A stretch of DNA of 6,779 nucleotides from Fidelibacterota bacterium (GTDB taxonomy: Bacteria > Fidelibacterota > Fidelibacteria > Fidelibacterales > Fidelibacteraceae): positions 1 through 6,779 of the forward strand of contig JAFGVT010000138.1 of the NCBI GenBank assembly GCA_016937825.1, read 5' to 3'. Below, piece after piece: positions 1-5,798 of this stretch (within the stretch, counting starts at the first letter, position 1; each line of letters starts with the position of its first letter). The notes beneath the pieces were generated by a model. It was given only the letters and a program-made list of their open reading frames with translations. It was not told where the DNA came from and did no database searches. A program made the position numbers and the translations under genes.

Positions 1-1157
1 AGGGTGATCAGATAAATCAATCCCGTATAGGCCAGCGCCCGCAGGATCCCGGTGATCCCGTTTCCCAGCTGCGCGCCGTAAAATGACGCAAATCCGGTCA
101 GGCGGAACACATAGATCAGCATCACATGCAGCAGATAGGCCAAAAGGGGGTTCACGGCCACAGGCCTGAAAAAGGCATATGCGCTCCGTTTCCCCTTTAC
201 ATCCATGATCCCGTAGCTCAGCATAAAGATCAGGATGCAGATCGCGGTGCTGAACAGCGCCCAGGACGGCGTGGCGGCGATCTTGTCAATGCCGTAAAGT
301 CCGTAGAGCGCATATCCCGCCAGGCCGCACAACAAGGCAAAGGCCCCAAGCTTTTTCAGGTAAGTCCGATGATCCTCCGGATCGCGCCCCATAAGCCAAT
401 GTCCGGAAAGGAGGCCGCTGAAGCTGATCAGCACATGCGTGCCGAAATGACTTCCGGGATAGAAGACCGTTCCGATGCGTCCGAGAAAGTCAAGCTGTCC
501 CGAACGGTCGGCTATGTAAAGAAAAATGCACCCGGCGGGAATGGTGAGCAGGAGGGCAGGCCGGTCCTTAAAAAGAAGATAAAGAAGCGCCGTAGCGGCA
601 TAGGCAAAACCGATCTCTCCCAAAATGCCCCACCAGCCGGTTTGGATCCAGGAAGTGGACTCCCCGGACTCCCGCCGGTAGATCAGCAGAAGAAATACCA
701 GGAGGGCCAAGCCGCTCCATTTCAGGACATCATGAAAGAGTTTGTGGTTTTCCCCGGAAGGATAGCTGTTCCAGAACAGGATCGCGCCGGTATACATCAG
801 CACATTCCATAACGCCGGGTTCATCGAGCTCACTACCGGGCCGTTCAGCATCAGCAGTCCCAGAACGATCAGTCCTGCGGAGCGCGTCAGGATATGCGGT
901 AAAGCCGAAGTCCCCGGATATTTTTTCCCGCGCTGCGCGAGGGCGAAAGGAATGGAAAGTCCGACAATGAACAGAAATGCCGGGAACACAACATCGACAA
1001 AGGTCATGTCGGGAGAGCCGGGGGCGGCATGTTTCAGCCATGTGGGAATGTCGCGGACACCCGCCACGTCGTTCACGAAGATCATCAACAGAATGGTGAG
1101 TCCCCGAAAGACGTCGACGGATGCAATGCGCCCGGAAAATTCCTTTGTTGCGGTCAC
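1..1157 (-). CDS. HGSNAT/DUF5009-type membrane acyltransferase (3' end off window)
   Basis: Multi-pass integral membrane protein of the heparan-alpha-glucosaminide N-acetyltransferase catalytic family (DUF5009/COG4299 type). 385 residues are visible and the frame is still open at the left edge; full members are roughly this long, so little is missing. The N-terminus carries the family signature: SVDVFRGLTILLM (residues 13-25), then IFVND with Asn29, WLKH with His43, and FVDVVFPAFLFIVGLSI (53-69). Asn29 and His43 align with the active-site Asn258 and His269 of human HGSNAT, with three extra residues between them. About ten further hydrophobic segments follow. In the human enzyme the fold moves an acetyl group from cytoplasmic acetyl-CoA to a sugar amine across the membrane; the bacterial substrate is unknown. 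The GTG start is the only usable initiation codon after the upstream in-frame TAG and has GGAG 5 nt before it. It lies 57 bp behind the lipoprotein gene, so co-transcription is likely unless the intervening hairpin stops it. Confidence 0.86.
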   Translation of the reverse strand, partial: MTATKEFSGRIASVDVFRGLTILLMIFVNDVAGVRDIPTWLKHAAPGSPDMTFVDVVFPAFLFIVGLSIPFALAQRGKKYPGTSALPHILTRSAGLIVLGLLMLNGPVVSSMNPALWNVLMYTGAILFWNSYPSGENHKLFHDVLKWSGLALLVFLLLIYRRESGESTSWIQTGWWGILGEIGFAYAATALLYLLFKDRPALLLTIPAGCIFLYIADRSGQLDFLGRIGTVFYPGSHFGTHVLISFSGLLSGHWLMGRDPEDHRTYLKKLGAFALLCGLAGYALYGLYGIDKIAATPSWALFSTAICILIFMLSYGIMDVKGKRSAYAFFRPVAVNPLLAYLLHVMLIYVFRLTGFASFYGAQLGNGITGILRALAYTGLIYLIT

Positions 1158-1162
1158 AAGAA

Positions 1163-1166
1163 CTCC
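1163..1166 (-). promoter_or_regulatory. Shine-Dalgarno GGAG of the acyltransferase gene
   Basis: GGAG lies 5 nt upstream of the GTG at 1157. It decides the start, because no ATG, GTG or TTG occurs in this frame between the upstream stop codon (1215-1217) and 1157, and the family signature begins about a dozen residues after the GTG. Confidence 0.75.
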
Positions 1167-1176
1167 GAATCGCTTG

Positions 1177-1204
1177 GCGGGGACGCGATCAATCGCGCCC
1201 CCGC
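1177..1204 (-). other. Strong intergenic RNA hairpin between lipoprotein and acyltransferase genes
   Basis: Two 13-base arms (1177-1189 and 1192-1204) face each other across a 2-base spacer. In DNA one position mismatches (A1183 against C1198), but in the minus-strand transcript this becomes a G-U pair, so the RNA stem is continuous and very GC-rich. It starts 10 nt after the lipoprotein stop codon and ends 10 nt before the GGAG of the next gene. No U-tract follows in the direction of transcription, so a classical intrinsic terminator is not supported. A processing, mRNA-stability or partial-attenuation element is more likely (inference). Confidence 0.7.
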
Positions 1205-1214
1205 AGTCTATTTT

Positions 1215-2396
1215 CTATTGGGTGTTCCGTGCCAGGCGGTATCCGGCCGAACCCGTTGCAGGGTCGAGCGAAAAGCGTGCGCCAACAATGATATTTTGCG
1301 GATAATCCCCGTACGAACCGCCCCGGAGCACACGCCGCGTGCCGGTTTCCGGTCCGCAATAGTTCGTCTGCGCATCCGTCGGAGAATCGGCATACCAGTC
1401 CCAGCAAAGTTCGGCGGAATTGCCGCTCATGTCATAGAGCCCGAGTAAGTTCGAATTTTTAGTCCCGACACGATGTGTCCCGTAATCCGGATCGGTCTGA
1501 CCGACGGCATAGGCGTTTGAACGGTACCAGGCCACCAGGACGTTGGCGGCTTCGTTGTGATATGTGGCATTGCTTCCGGACGGATAATTGTAGGGAAGCC
1601 CCCCGCGGTTGCTTGCCGCGAACTGCCATTCCGCATCCGAAGGAAGACGGTATCCGTTCGCGCCGTGGTCCCAGAGAGCCTGATTGCAGGCATTGATGTC
1701 GGTGGCGTCCCGGAGCACCGTTTCTTCCGTACTCAGGTAGACGGGACTATATCCCGATAATTCACTGTAGGCATTGCACCAGACAATGGCATCGCACCAG
1801 CCGATATTCTGTACCGGTTCGTATTTGTCGGATCCGGGTAATTGCCCGTACGTGCCCGGATGCCCTTCGGCGCCCAGATGGTCGATATCGAATTCGTATC
1901 CGTTCTCACAGGCCCAGGTATATACAATATACCAAAGTTCGTAGGTGAGCTCGTACATGCCGATTCTGTAAGCATCGAGGGTATGCGTAAAGGAATGTGT
2001 TTGATAGTTCGAGGTGTCGGTATGGGTATAGGTCCCGCCCGTTACGGCGACAAGGTCCGTGTAAGTGATCGTTTCGGGCGCAAAAGTCCATTGAGCATAC
2101 AGCGCAATGTCTTCCCCCGGCATGGTGAATGACGCGCCGGGCAGGTAGGAGGTGCCGGACCCGTCCTCTTCGGTGTTCCATCCGCTCAAAGTAAAACCCA
2201 GGCGGCTGACGTCGTCTGCGCCGGGCAGATCAACGGCAGTCCCTTCATGTTCATAGATATCCTCCCAGTCCGGATCGCTGTCCGCACCCGTAACGACCAG
2301 GTTCAGGAAATAGTCTTCCTCATCGGGATCGTCAAAACATCCTGAAATGACAAAGACCAGGAAAAATACCAGAAGCAACGCGGCACATTTTTTCAT
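1215..2396 (-). CDS. Lipoprotein with InlB-type repeat and FGE/SUMF1-like domain
   Basis: Predicted 393-residue envelope lipoprotein. Residues 1-19 form a signal peptide with a long hydrophobic core, ending in the lipobox VISGC with Cys20 as the lipid-modified residue. An acidic stretch (FDDPDEED) follows, then one InlB B-repeat/Flg_new module (about 34-103) recognisable by GFTLSGWNTEEDGSGTSY and the closing ALYAQW. The rest (about 111-391) is a formylglycine-generating-enzyme-type (SUMF1) fold: NGYRLPSDAEWQFAA (248-261), GLYDMSGNSAELCWDWY (319-335), RRVLRGGSY (354-362) and the terminal GYRLAR (385-390). The usual GNVWEW signature is changed to GNSAEL, and the cysteine pair of true FGE after the RGGSY segment is absent, so sulfatase maturation is unlikely; a binding or structural role is the better guess. 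The ATG at 2396 is chosen over an upstream in-frame ATG at 2432 because it has GGGAGG 6 nt before it and gives a clean signal peptide. Confidence 0.9.
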   Translation of the reverse strand: MKKCAALLLVFFLVFVISGCFDDPDEEDYFLNLVVTGADSDPDWEDIYEHEGTAVDLPGADDVSRLGFTLSGWNTEEDGSGTSYLPGASFTMPGEDIALYAQWTFAPETITYTDLVAVTGGTYTHTDTSNYQTHSFTHTLDAYRIGMYELTYELWYIVYTWACENGYEFDIDHLGAEGHPGTYGQLPGSDKYEPVQNIGWCDAIVWCNAYSELSGYSPVYLSTEETVLRDATDINACNQALWDHGANGYRLPSDAEWQFAASNRGGLPYNYPSGSNATYHNEAANVLVAWYRSNAYAVGQTDPDYGTHRVGTKNSNLLGLYDMSGNSAELCWDWYADSPTDAQTNYCGPETGTRRVLRGGSYGDYPQNIIVGARFSLDPATGSAGYRLARNTQ

Positions 2397-2402
2397 GGTG
2401 CG

Positions 2403-2408
2403 CCTCCC
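2403..2408 (-). promoter_or_regulatory. Shine-Dalgarno GGGAGG of the lipoprotein gene
   Basis: GGGAGG stands 6 nt before the ATG at 2396. It settles the start: the in-frame ATG 12 codons upstream (2432) has no comparable site and would add a charged segment in front of the signal peptide. Confidence 0.85.
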
Positions 2409-2431
2409 TTTCAAATTGTTCAAGCTCATCA

Positions 2432-2470
2432 TGAAGGAAGCTTATGTCGCTAACACACGACATCCCTTCA
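2432..2470 (-). promoter_or_regulatory. Interrupted dyad in the lipoprotein gene leader
   Basis: Two nested inverted repeats share one centre. ATGTCG (2444-2449) faces CGACAT (2458-2463) across 8 bases, and further out TGAAGG (2432-2437) faces CCTTCA (2465-2470). The left side has the extra palindrome AAGCTT between its two blocks and the right side one base. In the minus-strand transcript this can fold as a 6+6 bp stem with an asymmetric internal loop, about 35 nt ahead of the start codon. It could be a leader hairpin or a two-fold operator. Function is unproven. Confidence 0.4.
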
Positions 2471-2610
2471 TTCTCATAACACGAACTGTTGCAGCAAGTA
2501 AAAATATGTCATTTTTAATTTTATTAAACAAGAAAATAAATAAGATAGTGGAAAGGTCAGAAAACCAAGACCGAGCGAGAAGCGCTTAGAACTTTCCCCC
2601 CGATACGCAA
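2471..2610 (-). promoter_or_regulatory. AT-rich presumed promoter region of the lipoprotein gene
   Basis: This stretch lies between the operon-closing hairpin and the leader dyad. It is very AT-rich, especially 2501-2545, in contrast to the GC-rich flanking genes, as expected for promoter DNA driving the minus-strand lipoprotein gene. Several hexamers resemble -35/-10 elements (for example TTGTTT followed about 17 nt later by CATATT), but none is close enough to consensus to be singled out. No small gene with a ribosome binding site is seen. Confidence 0.35.
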
Positions 2611-2640
2611 ACACCCTGCGCAGAAGCTGCCGCAGGGTGT
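2611..2640 (-). terminator. Hairpin terminator of the oxidoreductase operon
   Basis: A perfect 10-bp inverted repeat (ACACCCTGCG at 2611-2620, CGCAGGGTGT at 2631-2640) encloses 10 bases that can add an inner CAG/CTG pairing. It begins 21 bp after the stop codon of the beta-gamma gene. Short T-runs lie on both sides (TTTGC on the minus strand, TTTTGC on the plus strand), so it is a moderate intrinsic terminator that could work in either direction. Since both neighbours are on the minus strand, its main job is to end the operon transcript. Confidence 0.8.
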
Positions 2641-2661
2641 TTTGCACCATTTGAAAACAAC

Positions 2662-4083
2662 TTATTGGACCAGTTCCATGCCCCGTTTGAAGGCCTGTTC
2701 ATTCAGTTCGCGGAACATCGTATTCTTGATGATCATGGGCAGGGCCTTGCAGACATATGCTTCGGAGAGATAGCCGCGCAGTTTGGCATAGGCGCCCAGC
2801 ATGATCATGTTCGCTGCCTTGGTGGACCCCAGCTTGTCGGCCTCGTCCGTTGCCGGAATACCGATGACGGTAAGGTCCGTGCGTTCCGGCGGCGTATCGA
2901 TCAGTCCGCTGTCATAAAGGATGATCCCGCCGGGCTGAACGTCCTGTTCGAAACGTTTCAGGGAGGGTTTGTTCATCGCGACCAGGACCGTCGGGTCGTC
3001 AACGAGGGGAGATGCGATGCGCCGGTCGGAGATCTTGACGCTGCAGTTCGCTGTGCCGCCCCGCATTTCGGGGCCGTAGCTGGGCAGCCAGCTGACCTGG
3101 TAGCGGTGCCCCATGGCAATATTTGCCAGAGCGTAACCCATACTCAGGATGCCCTGCCCGCCGAAGCCGGCGATCTTGATCTCGTCCGCCAGGGGTTTCA
3201 CTTCCGGGACTTTCACACCCCGGATCTTATCGGTAAGGCTCTTAATGTCCAGTAGTTCGTGAAATTCATCGAAATGCGGCTGGGGATGAAGGGTGATGAC
3301 CGGTTCGCGGTCTTCGGATTCGTCCTTTTTGACGCCGGGTTCAAAATGTTTGGCAAGGACATCCGTGATCCATTTCTTTGAGTTTACCGGTGTCATTTTC
3401 CATCCGGTCGGACAGGCGGAAAGGACTTCCACAAAGGAGAATCCTTTTTTATCGATCTGTATTTTCAGGGCTTTGCGCACCGCTTTGCGGGTGCGGGCGA
3501 TATTCTTGGCATCGGTGAGCATGACGCGCTCCACGTACACCGGCGCCTCAAGGGTCGCGATGATCTCGGACATGCGCAGGGGGAAGCCTTCGTTTTGCGA
3601 GGTACGTCCGCGCGGCGTTGTGGTGCTCTTTTGCCCGATCAGCGTGGTCGGGGCCATCTGGCCGCCGGTCATGCCGTAGATGGCGTTATTCACAAAAAAC
3701 ACCGTCATCTGCTCTCCGCGGTTCGCGGCCTGCAGGATCTCGTTCGCCCCGATGGCCGCAAGGTCGCCGTCGCCCTGGTAGGAGATCATGATCGAATCGG
3801 GATTGGCGCGTTTATAACCCGTCGCCACCGCCGGAGCGCGTCCGTGGGCGGATTGGATATTCCCGACGTCGAAATAGTAATAGGCGAACACGGAGCATCC
3901 TACGGGCGAGATCAGCACGGTTCTGTCCTGAATATTGAAGTCACTCAACGCTTCCGCGATAAGCTTATGCAAAATGCCGTGCCCGCAGCCCGGACAATAG
4001 TGGGTATTGTGGGTCTGTGTTCCGCCTTTAAGGACAAAGTCGTCATAAAAGCTTGCCGGTTTTTGTAAAATGGTGGTTTTCAT
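2662..4083 (-). CDS. 2-oxoacid:ferredoxin oxidoreductase, fused beta (TPP) and gamma subunits
   Basis: A 473-residue fusion of two subunits of a VorB/KorA-class 2-oxoacid:ferredoxin oxidoreductase. Residues 1 to about 250 are the beta subunit that binds thiamine pyrophosphate: HYCPGCGHG at 28-36, SPVGCS at 59-64, GDGD at 104-107 and the NN pair at 132-133 ending the classical GDG-x(~25)-NN metal-diphosphate motif. A linker of about 50 charged residues leads to the gamma domain (about 302-473), with its glycine-rich start IAGFGGQGI and the SYGPEMRGGTANCSV segment typical of that subunit. Together with the alpha chain it forms the catalytic core that decarboxylates a 2-oxoacid and makes acyl-CoA. 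The start has GAGG 6 nt upstream, overlapping the stop codon of the alpha gene; the 9-bp gap indicates one transcript and probably linked translation. Beta-gamma fusions are known in anaerobes. Cytoplasmic. Confidence 0.94.
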   Translation of the reverse strand: MKTTILQKPASFYDDFVLKGGTQTHNTHYCPGCGHGILHKLIAEALSDFNIQDRTVLISPVGCSVFAYYYFDVGNIQSAHGRAPAVATGYKRANPDSIMISYQGDGDLAAIGANEILQAANRGEQMTVFFVNNAIYGMTGGQMAPTTLIGQKSTTTPRGRTSQNEGFPLRMSEIIATLEAPVYVERVMLTDAKNIARTRKAVRKALKIQIDKKGFSFVEVLSACPTGWKMTPVNSKKWITDVLAKHFEPGVKKDESEDREPVITLHPQPHFDEFHELLDIKSLTDKIRGVKVPEVKPLADEIKIAGFGGQGILSMGYALANIAMGHRYQVSWLPSYGPEMRGGTANCSVKISDRRIASPLVDDPTVLVAMNKPSLKRFEQDVQPGGIILYDSGLIDTPPERTDLTVIGIPATDEADKLGSTKAANMIMLGAYAKLRGYLSEAYVCKALPMIIKNTMFRELNEQAFKRGMELVQ

Positions 4084-4092
4084 GCTTTGCCT

Positions 4093-5139
4093 CTATCTGC
4101 TTTCTTTGAATTTATCGACGATCTCTTTTACGGTCGGGACGTTCCCGCCCATGCGTGTGTGCAGGTTGACGGGTTTTTTCCCGTTCACCGCAAGCCGGAC
4201 ATCATCCACCATCTGGCCGGCGCTGAGTTCACAGACAAAAAGAGATTTTATTTTCGGGTCTTTCGCAAAGGCGTCGAACTGCGGTGTCGGGAAGGGGAAG
4301 AGCGTGATCGGGCGGAAAAGTCCCGCCTTGATCCCCTCGGCGCGCAGGGTTTCCACGACCGAATGCAGAATGCGGCTGACGATCCCGTAGCCGATAAAAA
4401 TATGTTCTGCATCGTCGCAGCGGATCGCTTCGAAGCGTATCTCGTCTTTTGCCATTTTGGCATATTTAGCCTGCAAATGCAGGTTGTGTTTTTCCAGCAG
4501 GTCGGGATCAAGCTGGATCGAACAGATCAGATTGTGCGAATCCTGGGTGCCCCGGACCGCCCAGGGACGCTCGGGGATGACCTGAACGGGTTCGGGAAAT
4601 TCCACGGGCTCCATCATTTGTCCGATGATCCCGTCCGCCAGGACCACCGCAGGATTGCGGTACTTGTCCGAAAGTTCAAAGGCCAGCATGGTCAGGTCGC
4701 ACATTTCCTGCGCACTGTTCGGCGCCAGCGTTATCAGGCGGTAATTCCCGTGTCCGCCGCCCTTGACGATCTGGTTGTAGTCGGACTGTTCGGGCGCGAT
4801 GTTACCCAGCCCGGGACCTCCGCGCATGACGTCAATGATCACGCAGGGCAATTCGGCGCCGGCGAGATAGGAAATGCCTTCCATTTTCAGGCTGATGCCG
4901 GGACTTGAACTCGCGGTCATGCAGCGGGTGCTGAAACTTGCTGCCCCATAGACCATGTTGATGGCGCCGATCTCGCTTTCCGCCTGCAGAAAGGTGCCTC
5001 CCAGCAGGGGGAAATAATAGGCCGCTGCCTCGGCGATCTCGCTGGCGGGCGTGATGGGATATCCGAAGAAGTTTTTACATCCGGCCAGCAAAGCGCCGCG
5101 TATGACGGCCTCATTGCCTTTTATCAGAACTTTCGACAT
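4093..5139 (-). CDS. vorB: 2-oxoacid:ferredoxin oxidoreductase alpha subunit, VorB type
   Basis: 348 residues, a full-length match to the alpha subunit usually annotated as 3-methyl-2-oxobutanoate dehydrogenase subunit VorB (about 350 residues). The order of motifs is standard: KGNEAV near the N-terminus, GYPITPASE (26-34), QAESEIGAINMVYGAA (52-67), the serine-rich SSSPGISLK (77-85), GAELPCVI (94-101), MRGGPGLG (105-112) and QSDY (118-121). A second domain begins near residue 245 (IFIGYG) and contains the FRPITLFPFP segment. The alpha chain pairs with the TPP-binding beta chain to build the active site, with conserved glutamates such as Glu54 or Glu56 expected to contact the cofactor. Substrate preference for branched-chain 2-oxoacids is inferred from family resemblance; 2-oxoglutarate is the main alternative. 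The start at 5139 has GAGG 5 nt upstream and lies 11 bp behind the ferredoxin gene. Symbols differ between schemes: this alpha subunit is called VorB here and korA or vorA elsewhere. Confidence 0.94.
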   Translation of the reverse strand: MSKVLIKGNEAVIRGALLAGCKNFFGYPITPASEIAEAAAYYFPLLGGTFLQAESEIGAINMVYGAASFSTRCMTASSSPGISLKMEGISYLAGAELPCVIIDVMRGGPGLGNIAPEQSDYNQIVKGGGHGNYRLITLAPNSAQEMCDLTMLAFELSDKYRNPAVVLADGIIGQMMEPVEFPEPVQVIPERPWAVRGTQDSHNLICSIQLDPDLLEKHNLHLQAKYAKMAKDEIRFEAIRCDDAEHIFIGYGIVSRILHSVVETLRAEGIKAGLFRPITLFPFPTPQFDAFAKDPKIKSLFVCELSAGQMVDDVRLAVNGKKPVNLHTRMGGNVPTVKEIVDKFKESR

Positions 5140-5150
5140 ATTAACCTCAG

Positions 5151-5486
5151 CTATCTTGAATTAAGGGGATTCATACATTCGATGCAAATGCCGGAACCTT
5201 TCCCGCGATATCCCGGGAGGAGCTTAACGTCCCTGTCGCAATGCGGACAGTAGCCGTCCTCAAGACCTTCCGTATTCCGGATGACCGTAATGGCGCGAGG
5301 TTCGGGACAGGTATAGAAACAGGTCCCGCATCCCGTGCATCCCGCACCCGTATAACGGGCGGGACGGTAGCCCATTGCGTTCAGGCTGTCGGCAAAATCC
5401 AAAACATTGACCGGACAGGCGTCCACGCACAGGCCACAGCCTTTGCAGTCGTCCGCCTGGATCACCACACGATTTATGATCGCCAT
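5151..5486 (-). CDS. vorD: Dicluster ferredoxin subunit with zinc-ribbon-like C-terminus
   Basis: 111-residue electron-transfer (delta) subunit of the oxidoreductase. Two [4Fe-4S] motifs are intact: Cys14, Cys17, Cys20, Cys24-Pro and Cys50, Cys53, Cys56, Cys60-Pro, the normal bacterial-type 2[4Fe-4S] pattern that carries electrons from the catalytic core to free ferredoxin. The second half is unusual: after residue 75 there is a tail with CPHC (80-83) and CIEC (101-104), 17 residues apart, which looks like a small zinc ribbon or rubredoxin-like knuckle. Many delta subunits stop soon after the second cluster. The gene is first in the cluster, with AAGGAG 5 nt before the ATG at 5486, and the next gene begins 11 bp after its stop codon. 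Placing the ferredoxin gene first is common for Vor/Kor operons. It is a subunit rather than a free ferredoxin by context. Confidence 0.91.
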   Translation of the reverse strand: MAIINRVVIQADDCKGCGLCVDACPVNVLDFADSLNAMGYRPARYTGAGCTGCGTCFYTCPEPRAITVIRNTEGLEDGYCPHCDRDVKLLPGYRGKGSGICIECMNPLNSR

Positions 5487-5798
5487 AATATCTCCTTAAA
5501 ACAACACGCGCTTTTTCGCGCCGTATTCCCTCAATTGACTAATCAAACCTGGAACCAATCTACAAAAAAGAAGAACGACAAAAAAGAAAAATTGCAGATA
5601 AATACTGATGAAAACGGAATTTTACATGTATCATCAATGCGTAAAAACCAACGATAAAAAAAGAGCCGTGAACTTTAAACAGTGAATAAAAACGAATAAA
5701 ATTTATCTTCATCCGATAATTCGTAATTCATGAAATGTGAGAGAAAACGGTGAACGGTGAGAGACAAATAAATTTTAACGCTGAAGATCGCGCTCGTT
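5487..5798. other. AT-rich intergenic region, presumed promoter of the oxidoreductase operon
   Basis: 312 bp without a credible gene, sharply more AT-rich than its neighbours. It must end the rseP transcript and start the vorD transcript. Visible structure: a small GCGC/GCGC hairpin (5508-5521) just upstream of the vorD ribosome binding site; an 11-bp direct repeat ACAAAAAAGAA at 5562-5572 and 5578-5588; and related heptamers GTGAGAG (5737-5743, 5757-5763) and GTGAACG (5750-5756). On the minus strand there are pyrimidine runs and TAAAAT-like hexamers, but no single -35/-10 pair stands out. No convincing intrinsic terminator follows rseP. The plus-strand open frame here is lysine-rich only because of A-runs and has no ribosome binding site. 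Confidence 0.5.

Noticed and set aside
126..812. Long plus-strand open frame opposite the acyltransferase
   Set aside because: The opposite strand carries a continuous 385-residue membrane protein with family signatures. The plus-strand translation is low-complexity, charged and Pro/Gly-rich, with no domain and no ribosome binding site.
730..1041. Minus-strand open frame of 103 residues inside the acyltransferase gene
   Set aside because: It is an out-of-phase shadow; the correct phase reads through the conserved FVDVVFPAFLFIVG segment here.
1177..1204. Intergenic hairpin called as a standard intrinsic terminator
   Set aside because: The stem is strong enough, but the downstream bases on the minus strand (GCCAAGCGATTC region) contain no U-tract, so that label is not supported.
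2397..2432. Upstream in-frame ATG at 2432 as the lipoprotein start
   Set aside because: It lacks a Shine-Dalgarno sequence and puts a polar segment before the signal peptide, whereas the ATG at 2396 has GGGAGG at ideal spacing.
2347..2589. Possible 80-residue plus-strand gene in the lipoprotein leader
   Set aside because: It overlaps the signal peptide coding region antisense, has no ribosome binding site, and its lysine/isoleucine-rich tail simply reflects AT-rich DNA.
4087..4908. 273-residue plus-strand open frame opposite vorB
   Set aside because: Antisense shadow of a well-conserved alpha subunit, arising from the GC-rich codon pattern; its translation resembles no known family.
5241..5657. 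Plus-strand open frame spanning the ferredoxin gene and the spacer
   Set aside because: It is antisense to the ferredoxin motifs in its first half and becomes a lysine-rich string over A-runs; no ribosome binding site.
5778..5797. Weak hairpin just after the rseP stop codon as a terminator
   Set aside because: Only four or five pairs including a G-U with an 8-base loop, and the following stretch is mixed A/T rather than a T-run; too weak to call.
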